Below are positions 9,206-17,710 of a stretch of 64,000 nt of DNA, in pieces (positions within the stretch are counted from its first letter, which is position 1; the number at the start of each line of letters is the position of its first letter). Location: positions 1-64,000 of the forward strand of contig NZ_VCYI01000014.1 of the NCBI RefSeq assembly GCF_030464365.1, written 5' to 3'. The DNA comes from Methanoculleus methanifontis. Its GTDB lineage: Archaea > Halobacteriota > Methanomicrobia > Methanomicrobiales > Methanoculleaceae. The notes beneath the pieces are model-generated. The model did not search any database. It was given only the letters and a program-made list of their open reading frames with translations, and had not been told where the DNA came from. A program made the translations under genes and the position numbers.

Positions 9206-10336
9206 CTATCCCTCCCCGGCAAGGGTCGAAAGCCGCGAGAGCACCCGTTCCCGCGCATCCTCCATCTTCGGGCGGACGAGGGCGGTGCCGTTCTTGATGC
9301 AGGGGGCGAGGAGCGGCACCGCACCCTTCGGCGCCGGGGTGCGGGCGGGGAGGGTGAGGCGCCGGCCGCCGAGATCGTAGACCTGCTTTGCGCTGCTCCG
9401 CTTCCCGCGCTTCGCGAAGGGCCGGCCCTTCATCTCCACGATGTCCAACGCGAAGTCGATCACCGGGGCGTTCGCGATCGCGCCCCCGACGCCGAAGGCG
9501 TCGCCGATATCGCGGTAGGCGGCGACCTCTGCGCGCGACAGCCCGCCCGAGAGGAAGATCTTCACGTCCGGGTAGCCGTTGACGTCGAGCTCCCAGCGCA
9601 CCTCCTCGGCGATCGCCCGCATGTCGCCCCGCCGGGACCGCGGGGTGTCCAGCCGGACAGCCGTCGCCCCGCAGGCCGCCGCCCGGACCGCCTCGACCTT
9701 CTCGTCCGAGAAGGTGTCCGCGAGCATGACCCGGGGCACCTCCGGGCCCGCATCGCGCGCAAACGCGCACCAGGCGTCCTCCTGCCCCGGGTAACACATG
9801 ATGAACGCGTGCGGCATCGTCCCCGCGAGCGGGATTCCCTCCGGCGCACAGATGTTGCTCGCCCCGTCCACCCCGCCGATCCAGGCCGCCCGCTCGATCA
9901 TCGCCGCGATCGCCGGGTGCTGGCGGCGCGACCCGAAGGAGTAGACCGGCCGGCCACCCGCGGCCAGTTTCATGTGGGCGGCCGCCGACGCCACCCCCGA
10001 GGCGTGGCAGAGGAACCCGAGGATGGCCGTCTCGTAGACCGCGAAGTCCCGGTAGCGCCCGGATACCCGGAGGACCGGCTCCTTCGGGTGAAAGATCGAG
10101 CCCTCCGGCATCGCGTCCACGTCCACCGGGAGGCCTTCGAGCAGGTTGATGACGTCGTCGAGCCCGCAGAAGACCCCCCACGGGTCCGGGAGCGCCGCCC
10201 CCGTCACCTCCATCGTGACGTGCGGATTGATGCCGTCCCGCTCCATCACCTCCACAACCCGCCGGAAGTAGATGTCCGTACACTCACCGTTCTTGATGGC
10301 ATCCTCGCCGACCATCAGAAACCGTCCCATGATCAT
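9206..10336 (-). CDS. pncB: Nicotinate phosphoribosyltransferase
   Basis: This enzyme makes nicotinate mononucleotide from nicotinate and PRPP, the salvage route into NAD. The 376-residue protein carries the family's features: an N-terminal domain with a YRDFAVYETAILGFLCHASG segment, the phosphate-binding FGSRRQHPAI stretch, LDTPRSRRGD, and the FLSGGLSR strand near the C-terminus of the barrel. Start is ATG at 10336 or the in-frame ATG at 10330. It is divergent from the phosphorylase-deaminase pair, with about 140 bases between. Confidence 0.85.
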   Translation of the reverse strand: MIMGRFLMVGEDAIKNGECTDIYFRRVVEVMERDGINPHVTMEVTGAALPDPWGVFCGLDDVINLLEGLPVDVDAMPEGSIFHPKEPVLRVSGRYRDFAVYETAILGFLCHASGVASAAAHMKLAAGGRPVYSFGSRRQHPAIAAMIERAAWIGGVDGASNICAPEGIPLAGTMPHAFIMCYPGQEDAWCAFARDAGPEVPRVMLADTFSDEKVEAVRAAACGATAVRLDTPRSRRGDMRAIAEEVRWELDVNGYPDVKIFLSGGLSRAEVAAYRDIGDAFGVGGAIANAPVIDFALDIVEMKGRPFAKRGKRSSAKQVYDLGGRRLTLPARTPAPKGAVPLLAPCIKNGTALVRPKMEDARERVLSRLSTLAGEG

Positions 10337-10475
10337 TGCGGTTGTCGCGATGGCGTAAATCCTTATTGAACCGATCCGGCGGCACCGGAACGGTGATCCT
10401 TTTTTGCTGGGACATCAAAGCAGTAAGGAGAATGTCATACGGAGAAGCGTATGCCGCTGTAGTGGAGAGGATCTA

Positions 10476-11147
10476 GTGCTCGGAATCATCGGGGGCACCA
10501 GCCTCCTCTTCGCCGACCTGCCGGCGCTCGAGAAGACCATCGTGCCCACCCCCTACGGGAAGGCTGAGGTGCATGCCGGAGAGTTCGCGCTCCTCCTGCG
10601 CCACCAGCACAACCTCCCCCCGCACCGGATCAACTACCGTGCGTGCCTCGCCGCGCTCGCCGTCCTCGGGGTGGACGAAATCGTCGCGTTCGGCTCCGCC
10701 GGCTCCCTGAAACACGAGATCCCGCCGGGCTCGATCGTCATCCCCACCGACTACTTGAGCGTCACCGACATCCCGTCCATCCACGAGTGCACCATCGACC
10801 ACATCCGGCCGGAACTGGACGCCGATCTCGTCCGCACTCTCTCCGGACTGGTGCCGGACGCACGGACGGGCGGGGTCTACGCCCAGACCCGCGGGCCGCG
10901 GATCGAGACGGTCGCCGAGGTCAAAGCGCTTGCAAAGGTCGCCGACATCGTCGGGATGACGGTCGCGAGCGAAGCGACGCTCGCCCTCGAACTCGGGATG
11001 CGGTTTGCCGCCGTCTGCACCGTGGACAACTACGCCAACGGCCTCGGGGAAGAGACCCTGACCTACGAGCATATCCTCGCGACCTCGCGGGCGAACTGCC
11101 GCAGAACCGAGACCATCCTTGAAAAAATTGTGGAGCGACTTGCATGA
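10476..11147 (+). CDS. Purine nucleoside phosphorylase, probable S-methyl-5'-thioinosine phosphorylase
   Basis: Member of the MTAP/PNP phosphorylase family, releasing hypoxanthine from inosine-type nucleosides. The GTG at 10476 is preceded by GGAGAGG at a good distance and the protein then begins LGIIGGTS, the family's phosphate-binding N-terminus (223 residues). Further motifs are FGSAGSLK, the GMTVASEA segment and VDNYANG; Asn rather than Asp in the purine-binding position favours a 6-oxopurine such as thioinosine over adenine (known for the family; applied here by inference). It overlaps the following deaminase gene by ATGA. In Methanocaldococcus the deaminase and this phosphorylase act in sequence on methylthioadenosine and related SAM by-products. 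Confidence 0.8.
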   Translation: MLGIIGGTSLLFADLPALEKTIVPTPYGKAEVHAGEFALLLRHQHNLPPHRINYRACLAALAVLGVDEIVAFGSAGSLKHEIPPGSIVIPTDYLSVTDIPSIHECTIDHIRPELDADLVRTLSGLVPDARTGGVYAQTRGPRIETVAEVKALAKVADIVGMTVASEATLALELGMRFAAVCTVDNYANGLGEETLTYEHILATSRANCRRTETILEKIVERLA

Positions 11148-12451
11148 ACGAGATATTCACCGCCCGGGGATCCGTCCTGATCGCCGGGGTCACCATCGAC
11201 GGATCGACTGTCGACATCGCGCTCGACGAGACCGGTACCATCGCCGCGATCGGGAAGGACGCCAGAAAGACCATCGATGCCGATATCGTCATCGACGGCT
11301 CCGACCGGATCGCCGTCCCCGGCCTCGTGAACACCCATACCCACGCCGCGATGAGCCTCCTGCGCGGGTATGCCGACGACATGATCCTGCAGGACTGGCT
11401 CTCGCAGAAGATCTGGCCGCTCGAGGCCCACCTCACCGGCGACGACGTCTACGCCGGCACCAGACTCGCGTGCCTCGAGATGATCAAGAGCGGCACCGTC
11501 GCGTTCAACGACATGTACTTCTTCATGGACCGGGCGGCCGCCGCGGTCGATGAGATGGGCATGCGGGCGACGTTCGCCTACGGCTTCATCGACCTCGGGA
11601 TGGAGGAGAAACGCGAGGCCGAGATCAAGGCGACGGAAACCCTGATCGCCCACATAAAATCGCTCAACAACCCGCGGATCCAGGCGGCCGTCGGCCCCCA
11701 CTCCGTCTACACCGTCTCCCCCGAGGCTCTCTCCTGGTGCGGCGACTTTGCAAAAGAGCAGAATATCGGCATCCACGTCCACCTCTCCGAAACCGAGAAG
11801 GAGGTCGTCGACTGCGTCGCACAGTTCGGCAAACGCCCGGCAGTCCTCCTCGACGAATATGGCTGCCTCACCCCCCGGACGGTCGCCGCGCACTGCTGCT
11901 GGCTCGACGAGGCCGAGTGCCGGCTCCTCGGCGAACGGGGCGTTACCGCCTCCCACAACCCCGCAAGCAACATGAAACTCGCCGTCAACCGGGCCATGCC
12001 CTACCACTGGCTGAAACAGTACGGGGCGAACATCGCCCTCGGGACCGACGGCTGCTCCTCGAACAACAACCTGGATCTCATGGAGGAGATGAAGTTCGCA
12101 GCGCTCCTGCAGAAGTTCGCCTGGAACTCGCCGACCCTCCTCCCCGCGAACGAGGCTCTCACGATGGCGACCGCCGCAGGCGCCCGGGCGCTCGGCACCG
12201 GCCCCGGCACCCTGACCGTGGGCGCACCGGCCGACATTGTCCTCCTCGACACCCGGGCGGTCTGCAACACCCCGCTCTTCCACGCCGACTCGAACGCCGT
12301 CTACGCCTGTAACGGCAGCGCGGTCATGACCGTCCTCTGCCAGGGGAGGATCCTGATGCACGAGCGGGAGGTGCCGGGAGAAGAGGAGATCGTCCGGGAA
12401 GCCGGCGACGCCGCCCTGTCGCTGGCTGATCGGGCAGAAGAATCCTCCTGA
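11144..12451 (+). CDS. dadD: 5'-deoxyadenosine / SAH / MTA deaminase
   Basis: Amidohydrolase-superfamily deaminase that converts 5'-deoxyadenosine, S-adenosylhomocysteine and methylthioadenosine into their inosine forms. In 435 residues it shows the metal-binding NTHTHAAMSLLRGYADD motif, GPHSVYT, VHLSETEKE (third metal/substrate His), AHCCWLDEAE and the GTDGCSSNNNLDL loop with the catalytic Asp. It starts within the stop of the phosphorylase gene. The product is the substrate of the phosphorylase, so the pair forms a short salvage pathway for radical-SAM and methyltransferase by-products. Confidence 0.88.
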   Translation: MNEIFTARGSVLIAGVTIDGSTVDIALDETGTIAAIGKDARKTIDADIVIDGSDRIAVPGLVNTHTHAAMSLLRGYADDMILQDWLSQKIWPLEAHLTGDDVYAGTRLACLEMIKSGTVAFNDMYFFMDRAAAAVDEMGMRATFAYGFIDLGMEEKREAEIKATETLIAHIKSLNNPRIQAAVGPHSVYTVSPEALSWCGDFAKEQNIGIHVHLSETEKEVVDCVAQFGKRPAVLLDEYGCLTPRTVAAHCCWLDEAECRLLGERGVTASHNPASNMKLAVNRAMPYHWLKQYGANIALGTDGCSSNNNLDLMEEMKFAALLQKFAWNSPTLLPANEALTMATAAGARALGTGPGTLTVGAPADIVLLDTRAVCNTPLFHADSNAVYACNGSAVMTVLCQGRILMHEREVPGEEEIVREAGDAALSLADRAEESS

Positions 12452-12453
12452 AC

Positions 12454-12461
12454 TTTTTTTT
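12454..12461 (+). terminator. Poly-T terminator after dadD
   Basis: Eight T residues begin 3 bases after the dadD stop codon. Archaeal transcription ends at such runs without needing a hairpin. Confidence 0.5.
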
Positions 12462-12484
12462 GCGGAAAATACGGTGCCGAGGAA

Positions 12485-13003
12485 CTAACAGAGTTCCACG
12501 ACGCCGGAGACACCGTCGAGAGCGCCCGGCACCAGTTCGCAGACCATGATATGCCCGACCAGCTCGTCAGGGATATCAATCGAAGACCGGATACCATAGC
12601 AGATTGTCGGCACGAACCCGAACCTGCAGTAATACCCCGGGTCTCCGGCCAGGAAGACCGCTTTGAACCCCATGCCGCCCGCCTGCTTCAGGGCCGTCGA
12701 TATCAGCTCCGTCCCGATACCCCGGCCGCGGTACTCGAGCATCACTGCAATGGGAACGAGGAGAAGCCCCTCAAACCGGGGGCCGCCGTTCGTCACGTAA
12801 GTCCGGGTCAGCATGATCTGCCCGACGACCTTCCCGTCCTCCTCGGCCACCAGCGCGAGCTCCGGAACGTATCTCTCGCTCTTCCGAAGATGCTCCACCA
12901 GGTTCTGCTCGCTGTCGTCTCCACCCCCGGCCGTCCCGAAGGCGGTTGTTACCAGGTGATAGATAGAATCGTAGTCGTCCCTGCTCTCCTGTCTGACGAT
13001 CAT
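12485..13003 (-). CDS. GNAT-family N-acetyltransferase
   Basis: A 172-residue acetyl-CoA-dependent acetyltransferase. The acetyl-CoA site is visible as VAEEDGKVVGQIML followed by VMLEYRGRGIGTELISTALK (the Q/RxxGxG/A motif) near residues 88-107, then the FLAGDPGYYCRFGF segment typical of YhbS-like members. The chosen ATG is preceded by GGAGG; the frame remains open further upstream into the acyl-CoA synthetase region but that is a shadow. Substrate unknown. Confidence 0.85.
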   Translation of the reverse strand: MIVRQESRDDYDSIYHLVTTAFGTAGGGDDSEQNLVEHLRKSERYVPELALVAEEDGKVVGQIMLTRTYVTNGGPRFEGLLLVPIAVMLEYRGRGIGTELISTALKQAGGMGFKAVFLAGDPGYYCRFGFVPTICYGIRSSIDIPDELVGHIMVCELVPGALDGVSGVVELC

Positions 13004-13098
13004 GGTGCGCCCTCCTGCGCGGTTGGGCCTGCAGAATTGCCGTCCGGCTAGAAAAATAGTGTGCTTCCCCAGGGTCGAACCCGGGGCGGCGGGGCAGG

Positions 13099-14799
13099 TT
13101 ACGCCGTCTCGATATGCGACTCGTCCTCGAGCCCGAGCTCCTCGATGGCCATCTCGCGCATCTTGAACTTCATGATCTTGCCCGAGACCGTCATCGGGAA
13201 GTCGTCGACGAGCTTGACGTAGCGCGGTATCTTGAAGTGCGCGATCCGGCCGCGACAGAACTTCTTCACCTCGGCCTCCGTCAGAACCGCGCCGTTGTCG
13301 GGCTTGATCCAGGCCATCAGTTCCTCGCCGTACTTCTGGTCCGGCACCCCGATCACGTAGGCGTCGGCAATCTGCGGGTGGTTGTGGAGGAACTCCTCGA
13401 TCTCGCGCGGGTAGATGTTCTCCCCGCCGCGGATCACCATGTCCTTCAGGCGGCCGACGATCTTGACGTAGTCCTCCTCGTCCATCGTCCCGAGGTCGCC
13501 GGTATGGTTCCAGCCGTGCTCGTCGATCGTCGCCCGGGTGGCGTTCGGGTTGTTGTAGTAGCACCGCATCACGCAGTAGCCCCGGGCGCAGATCTCGCCG
13601 GTCTCCCCGCGGGGGAGGATCTTCTTCGTGTAGGGGTCGATGATCTTGATCTCGGTGTGGGGGAAGGGCTTGCCTACCGTCGAGACGCGCCGTTCCAGGG
13701 GGTCGGCGGTCGTCGTCATCGTGACGCCGGGCGAGGTCTCCGTCTGCCCGTAGACGATCACGATCTCGGACATATTCATCTCCTTGTTGACCTCCCGCAT
13801 CACCTCGGTCGGGCAGGGCGACCCGGCCATGATCCCGGTGCGGAGCGTATCGAGCCGGTACTTCGGGAAGTCCGGGTGGGAGAGCTCGGCGATGAACATC
13901 GTCGGCACGCCGTGGAGCGCCGTGCACTTCTCGTCCTGCACGGCCTTGAGAACCGCCTCGGGGTTGAAGACCGGCGCGGGGAGCACCATCGCGGCGCCGT
14001 GGGTGGCGCAGGCCATGTTCGAGAGCACCATCCCGAAACAGTGGTAGAACGGCACCGGGATGCAGAGCCGGTCCTCGTGGGTGAACTTCATCCCCTCGCC
14101 GATGATGAAACCGTTATTCAAGATGTTATGATGCGTCAGGACGACGCCTTTCGGGAACCCGGTCGTCCCGCTGGTGTACTGGATGTTGACCGCATCGTCG
14201 AAGTCAAGCGACTCCTCCCGCTCCCGGAGTTCGTCGGGGCTGATGAGCGCGGACTTCTCGAGCAGTTCGTCCCAGGTGTACATCCCGTTGTAGGGGATAT
14301 CGCCGAGGAAGACGACGTTCTTTAAGAACGGGAACTTGTCGCTGTTGATCCGGCCGGGCTTCGCCTCGAACGCCTCCGGGCAGGTCTCGTAGAACATCCC
14401 GACGTAGTCGGAGGTCTTGAACCGCCCCTGGATGAGGAGGGTCTGCACCTCCGACTGCTTCATGGCGTACTCGAACTCGTAGGTCCGGTATGCCGGGTTG
14501 ATGTTCACCATGATGGCGCCAATCTTTGCCGTGGCGAACTGGGTGAGCACCCATTCCGCGTAGTTCAGCGCCCATATGGCGACCCGGTCCCCGCGCTCCA
14601 CGTCGAGCGCCATGAGGGCGCGCGCAAGGGTATCGACGTGTTCGAGAAACTCCGCGTACGTCCACCGGATACCCTGGTGGACGGAGACGAGTGCGTCGCT
14701 GTCCGGGTGCGCCGCTGCGATTCGATTCAGCATTTCACCGATGGTGATGCCGAGTAGGGGTATCTGCGAGTTCCCACACGCGTAACTGCCCTCAACCAT
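13099..14799 (-). CDS. AMP-dependent acyl-CoA synthetase
   Basis: ANL-superfamily enzyme that activates a carboxylic acid as acyl-adenylate and transfers it to CoA. The 566-residue protein has the P-loop-like YTSGTTGFPKGV, the YGQTETSPG adenylate motif, the TGDLGTMDEEDYVKIVGRLK hinge and the C-terminal PMTVSGKIMKFKM with the catalytic lysine. The N-terminus SYACGNSQIPLLGITIGEML is typical of medium-chain acyl-CoA synthetases and supports the upstream ATG. A second, different ANL protein lies at 57956. Substrate cannot be read; short or medium fatty acids or aromatic acids are possible. Confidence 0.85.
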   Translation of the reverse strand: MVEGSYACGNSQIPLLGITIGEMLNRIAAAHPDSDALVSVHQGIRWTYAEFLEHVDTLARALMALDVERGDRVAIWALNYAEWVLTQFATAKIGAIMVNINPAYRTYEFEYAMKQSEVQTLLIQGRFKTSDYVGMFYETCPEAFEAKPGRINSDKFPFLKNVVFLGDIPYNGMYTWDELLEKSALISPDELREREESLDFDDAVNIQYTSGTTGFPKGVVLTHHNILNNGFIIGEGMKFTHEDRLCIPVPFYHCFGMVLSNMACATHGAAMVLPAPVFNPEAVLKAVQDEKCTALHGVPTMFIAELSHPDFPKYRLDTLRTGIMAGSPCPTEVMREVNKEMNMSEIVIVYGQTETSPGVTMTTTADPLERRVSTVGKPFPHTEIKIIDPYTKKILPRGETGEICARGYCVMRCYYNNPNATRATIDEHGWNHTGDLGTMDEEDYVKIVGRLKDMVIRGGENIYPREIEEFLHNHPQIADAYVIGVPDQKYGEELMAWIKPDNGAVLTEAEVKKFCRGRIAHFKIPRYVKLVDDFPMTVSGKIMKFKMREMAIEELGLEDESHIETA

Positions 14800-14893
14800 T
14801 CTATATAAATGGGTTCCACGACGGTTATATGATTACTGGTTTTTTCCGAGCGCAATCCTTATACTGCATGGCTGTCAAAGATATAGAGGACAA

Positions 14894-15047
14894 GGGGTCG
14901 TGGCCTAGTCCGGAATGGCGACGGGCTCCAGCGGTCTTTGCACGTGATGAACAATGGGTCTCCTGACTAACGAATGATGACCCGTTGGAGCACTGATGCA
15001 TGTTCGGAGAGACCCGTCGATCGTGAGTTCAAATCTCACCGACCCCA
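14894..15047 (+). tRNA. tRNA-Trp (CCA) with 80-base intron
   Basis: Acceptor strands GGGGTCG (14894-14900) and CGACCCC (15040-15046) plus discriminator A enclose a tRNA whose anticodon arm is split. Stem ACGGG pairs with CCCGT (15013-15017) and the spliced loop is CTCCAGA, anticodon CCA (tryptophan). The intron runs 14932-15011, between positions 37 and 38. A bulge-helix-bulge is visible: helix CTCC/GGAG with three-base bulges AGC and AGA, each cut after the second base. CCA is not encoded. Confidence 0.93.
14932..15011 (+). ncRNA. tRNA-Trp intron acting as box C/D methylation guide
   Basis: The intron carries box C GTGATGA (14944-14950), box D' CTGA (14963-14966), box C' ATGATGA (14974-14980) and box D CTGA (14993-14996). 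The guide before box D (GGAGCA) pairs with exon GCTCC so that the fifth base upstream of D faces C34 of the anticodon. The guide before D' (GGGTCTC) pairs with the 3' splice region GAGACCC so that its fifth base faces C39. This matches the known haloarchaeal pre-tRNA-Trp intron, which directs 2'-O-methylation at positions 34 and 39. Confidence 0.85.
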
Positions 15048-15088
15048 CATTCTTGTAACTCTTATCCGATACCGCAGGGTATCGACGT

Positions 15089-15662
15089 TCATTCCGTTTT
15101 CTTCTCCTCCCCTGCGGCCGCGGCCGCCCGGCGCTGACGGTTCTCCTTATAGGTGAGCACCGATATGTCGCCGTTGCTCTCGATGTAGGCGACGCGCACC
15201 CCTTCGATGCCGTCGATGCCCCGGGCACGAAGTGCGATGGACGGGACGTCCGGAGCTCGAGCACTCGAAGAGTGCGAGCCGTTCGATGAGGTCGTCATGG
15301 GTCATCAGTTCCCGCCTGAGGCTTCTTTCGATCACGTGGCCGTTCTCGCTCACCTTGAGCGCCTCCGGCGAGACGATACTGCGAAACCGCTTGCTCTTGT
15401 ACTGCCCGATCGAGACGAGCATCGAGAGACCGAGGAGCGTCGACGCGCTGACGAGCCCTGCAAGGAGCGAGCCGTCGCCCGCGGTGAACGCCTCCGCGGT
15501 ACTCTCGGATATGATGAGGGGGAGGATCAGGTCGAAGGGCGTCAGCTGCCCGAACTCGTGCCTGCCGATGATCCGCATGACGAGCAGGAGGAAGAAGTAG
15601 ATCGCCGTCGCCTGGAGGATGAGTTCGACGATCGGTGTCTGGAGGGCGAAACGTTCCGACAT
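15089..15662 (-). pseudogene. DUF421 (YetF-like) membrane protein, broken by a 40-bp insertion
   Basis: The first part (from ATG 15662) reads as a DUF421 protein: two or three membrane helices with MRIIGRHEFGQLTPFDLILP and ISESTAEAF, then the cytoplasmic domain up to MTHDDLIERLAL. The conserved end, ARGIDGIEGVRVAYIESNGD, continues only in another frame (stop at 15089). On the plus strand AGTGCGA occurs at 15231-15237 and 15271-15277; deleting the 40 bases of one repeat period joins the halves exactly as ERLALRARGIDGIEG. So an otherwise normal gene has been interrupted; the frameshifted product lacks the conserved C-terminal domain. Confidence 0.85.
15231..15277. repeat. Small palindromic insertion with 7-bp direct repeats
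   Basis: Between two AGTGCGA copies lies a 33-base unit containing the perfect hairpin GCACTC-GAA-GAGTGC (15261-15275). The 10-mer GCACTCGAAG (15261-15270) recurs exactly inside the HepT insertion at 35702, and the GCACY...GTGCGA layout resembles the hairpins of the intergenic arrays at 21.8, 38.2 and 56.9 kb. The flanking repeat looks like a target-site duplication; 40 bases is not a multiple of three, so it shifts the frame of DUF421. Confidence 0.7.
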
Positions 15663-15826
15663 GCGCGTGAGTGAACCGTGGCCGGATTATACCCTCCCCA
15701 GCCCTGCGGGAGACGTCCTCATCCGGCCTTCTGAGCCGGATTTCCCGGACATAACCGTATCGCCCCGACCGGGAGGTCTTTAATACCTGCCTCCCCAATA
15801 TTTCAGCACTATCTGAGGGTATCCAT

Positions 15827-17008
15827 ATGTATCTCATCGGTGAAGCATTGGTTGGAGACGGCGCAGAACTTGCGCACATAGATCTGATAATGGGAAACAA
15901 AGAGGGCGCGGTAGGACAGGCGTTTGCGAACTCCATCTCGCAGCTCTCGAAGGGGCACACGCCGCTTCTCGCGGTCGTCAGGCCGAACCTGCCGACGAAA
16001 CCCTCGACACTCATCATCCCGAAGGTCACGTTAAAGAAAGAGTACCAGGTGAACCAGATGTTCGGGCCCGTCCAGGCCGCGGTGGCGAAAGCCGTCGCCG
16101 ACTCGGTCGAGGAGGGCGTCTTTGAGGGGGTCGACATCGAGGACACCGTCATCATGGCGAGCGTCTTCGTTCACCCGACCGCAGAGGACTACAACAAGAT
16201 CTACCGGTTCAACTACGGCGCGATGAAACTCGCGCTCCGCCGGGCGCTCGACCGGTTCCCCGACGTCGAGACGCTCCTGCACGAGAAGGACCGGGCGGCC
16301 CACGCGGTCATGGGATTCAAGGTCCAGCGGCTCTGGGATCCGCCGTACCTCCAGGTCGCCATGGACCTCGTCGACAAAAACCACATGAACAGGGTTCTCG
16401 ACGAACTGCCCCAAAACGACCACCTGATCATCGAGGCGGGCACGCCGCTGATCAAGAAGTTCGGGCTCTCGATCATCTCCGAGATCCGCGAGCGCCGCCC
16501 GAACGCGTTCATCGTCGCGGACCTCAAAACCCTCGACACCGGCAACCTCGAGGCCCGGATGACGGCCGATGCCGGCGCCGATGCCGTCGTGATCTCCGGT
16601 CTCGCGCCCATCTCGACGATCGAGAAGGCGATCGAAGACACCCGGAAGACCGGCATCTACACGGTCGTCGACATGCTCAACGTCGAGAACCCCGTTGCCG
16701 TCGTCGAGCAGCTGAAGGTGAAGCCGGACGTCGTCGAACTCCACCGCGGCATCGACGTCGAGGATACCGCCTACGCCTGGGGAGACATCCCGGCGATCAA
16801 GAAGGCGGGCGGCGAGCGGCTCCTGGTCGCGACCGCGGGCGGCGTCAGGCAGCATGTCGTGAAGGACGCGCTCAAGGCGGGCGCCGACATTCTGGTCGTC
16901 GGCCGCGCCATCACCGCGAGCAAGAACATCCAGAACGCAGCGGAAGAGTTCCTCAAGGAACTGAGCACCGAAGAGATTGATCAATTCAGAATCATGACCG
17001 ACTTCTAA
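15827..17008 (+). CDS. fae-hps: Bifunctional formaldehyde-activating enzyme / 3-hexulose-6-phosphate synthase
   Basis: Fusion of Fae (residues about 1-160, condensing formaldehyde with tetrahydromethanopterin; conserved GEALVGDGAELAHIDLIMG, HPTAEDYNKIYRFNYGA) and Hps (about 165-390, an orotate-decarboxylase-fold aldolase; EAGTPLIKKFG, FIVADLKTLDTG, VVGRAITAS). In methanogens lacking the oxidative pentose phosphate pathway the Hps half is thought to run in reverse to make ribulose 5-phosphate, with Fae trapping the formaldehyde. The gene stands alone and is followed by a hairpin and T-run. Length 393 is normal for the fusion. Confidence 0.95.
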   Translation: MYLIGEALVGDGAELAHIDLIMGNKEGAVGQAFANSISQLSKGHTPLLAVVRPNLPTKPSTLIIPKVTLKKEYQVNQMFGPVQAAVAKAVADSVEEGVFEGVDIEDTVIMASVFVHPTAEDYNKIYRFNYGAMKLALRRALDRFPDVETLLHEKDRAAHAVMGFKVQRLWDPPYLQVAMDLVDKNHMNRVLDELPQNDHLIIEAGTPLIKKFGLSIISEIRERRPNAFIVADLKTLDTGNLEARMTADAGADAVVISGLAPISTIEKAIEDTRKTGIYTVVDMLNVENPVAVVEQLKVKPDVVELHRGIDVEDTAYAWGDIPAIKKAGGERLLVATAGGVRQHVVKDALKAGADILVVGRAITASKNIQNAAEEFLKELSTEEIDQFRIMTDF

Positions 17009-17027
17009 GTCGGCCGATATCTTTTTT
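16998..17027 (+). terminator. Hairpin plus T-run after fae-hps
   Basis: CCGACTT and AAGTCGG (16998-17013) form a 7-bp stem over the stop codon, followed by six T residues at 17022-17027. Confidence 0.5.
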
Positions 17028-17122
17028 CCGCCGGAAGATTTCCGGTAAAATCTGCCCGGCGCTCCGGAGACACAGGCCGCCCCGGACATAGGTTAAAGTG
17101 AGCAGAACGGCAATGGATAACC

Positions 17123-17710
17123 ATGTCATTTCCCGGCCCGGTGAGCGGGCAGACCCCGGCCGACGGGGGATCGCCGGAACCCGGGGCGGGTGCGGGCGGT
17201 TACCGGCGGCTGAACCGGAAGTGCATGCTCTCGATGTACATCGACTACGCCGTATGGTATGCGGTTCTGCTCGTGGCCTACATCCTCACAAAAACCTACG
17301 CAGAGGGATTCCTGGGGTCCTACTACGATCTTATCAGGTACGGCTTCTTGCTCGTCCTGGGGGTTGCCCTGGTTTACATTGCCGTGGCTCCACCGGTCTT
17401 CTACGCCCGGTACCGCTACCGGATCACCGAAGACAGGGTGGACGTGCGCTGCGGGGTCCTCTTCATCCGCCACACCCTGGTGCCGATCGAGCGGGTGCAC
17501 CAGGTGGAGATCACGCGAGGCCCGATAAACAACATCCTCGGCCTCGCGGACGTCACCATAACCACTGCAGGGGGCGAGGCGGACATCAGGTACCTCGAGA
17601 TTGACGAGGCGGAGACGGTGGCCGACCGGCTCAACAACCTGATCGGGAGGATGCTCCGGGAGAGGATGCCGGCGGCCCCCACCCCCCGGCCGGGGGCTGC
17701 AGACGAATGA
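17123..17710 (+). CDS. PH domain (bPH2, YdbS-like) membrane protein
   Basis: A 195-residue protein with two membrane helices (about residues 38-58 and 68-90) followed by a bacterial-type PH domain (bPH2) of about 80 residues: RYRITEDRVDVRCGVLFIRHTLVPIERVHQVEI and the NILGLADVTITTAGGEADIRYL strand pair. It overlaps the next gene by ATGA and forms with it the YdbS-YdbT pair seen in many bacteria and archaea. Function of the pair is not established; membrane stress or lipid-related roles are proposed. Confidence 0.8.
   Translation: MSFPGPVSGQTPADGGSPEPGAGAGGYRRLNRKCMLSMYIDYAVWYAVLLVAYILTKTYAEGFLGSYYDLIRYGFLLVLGVALVYIAVAPPVFYARYRYRITEDRVDVRCGVLFIRHTLVPIERVHQVEITRGPINNILGLADVTITTAGGEADIRYLEIDEAETVADRLNNLIGRMLRERMPAAPTPRPGAADE

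Noticed and set aside
9174-10283. Long frames opposite and beside pncB (369 and 393 codons)
   Set aside because: They are high-GC shadows of pncB with Arg/Gly/Pro-rich sequence and no family features.
12485-13927. 480-codon frame covering the GNAT gene and part of the acyl-CoA synthetase
   Set aside because: Only the last 172 codons are protein-like; the rest is a shadow of the synthetase and a gap. The GNAT start has its own GGAGG.
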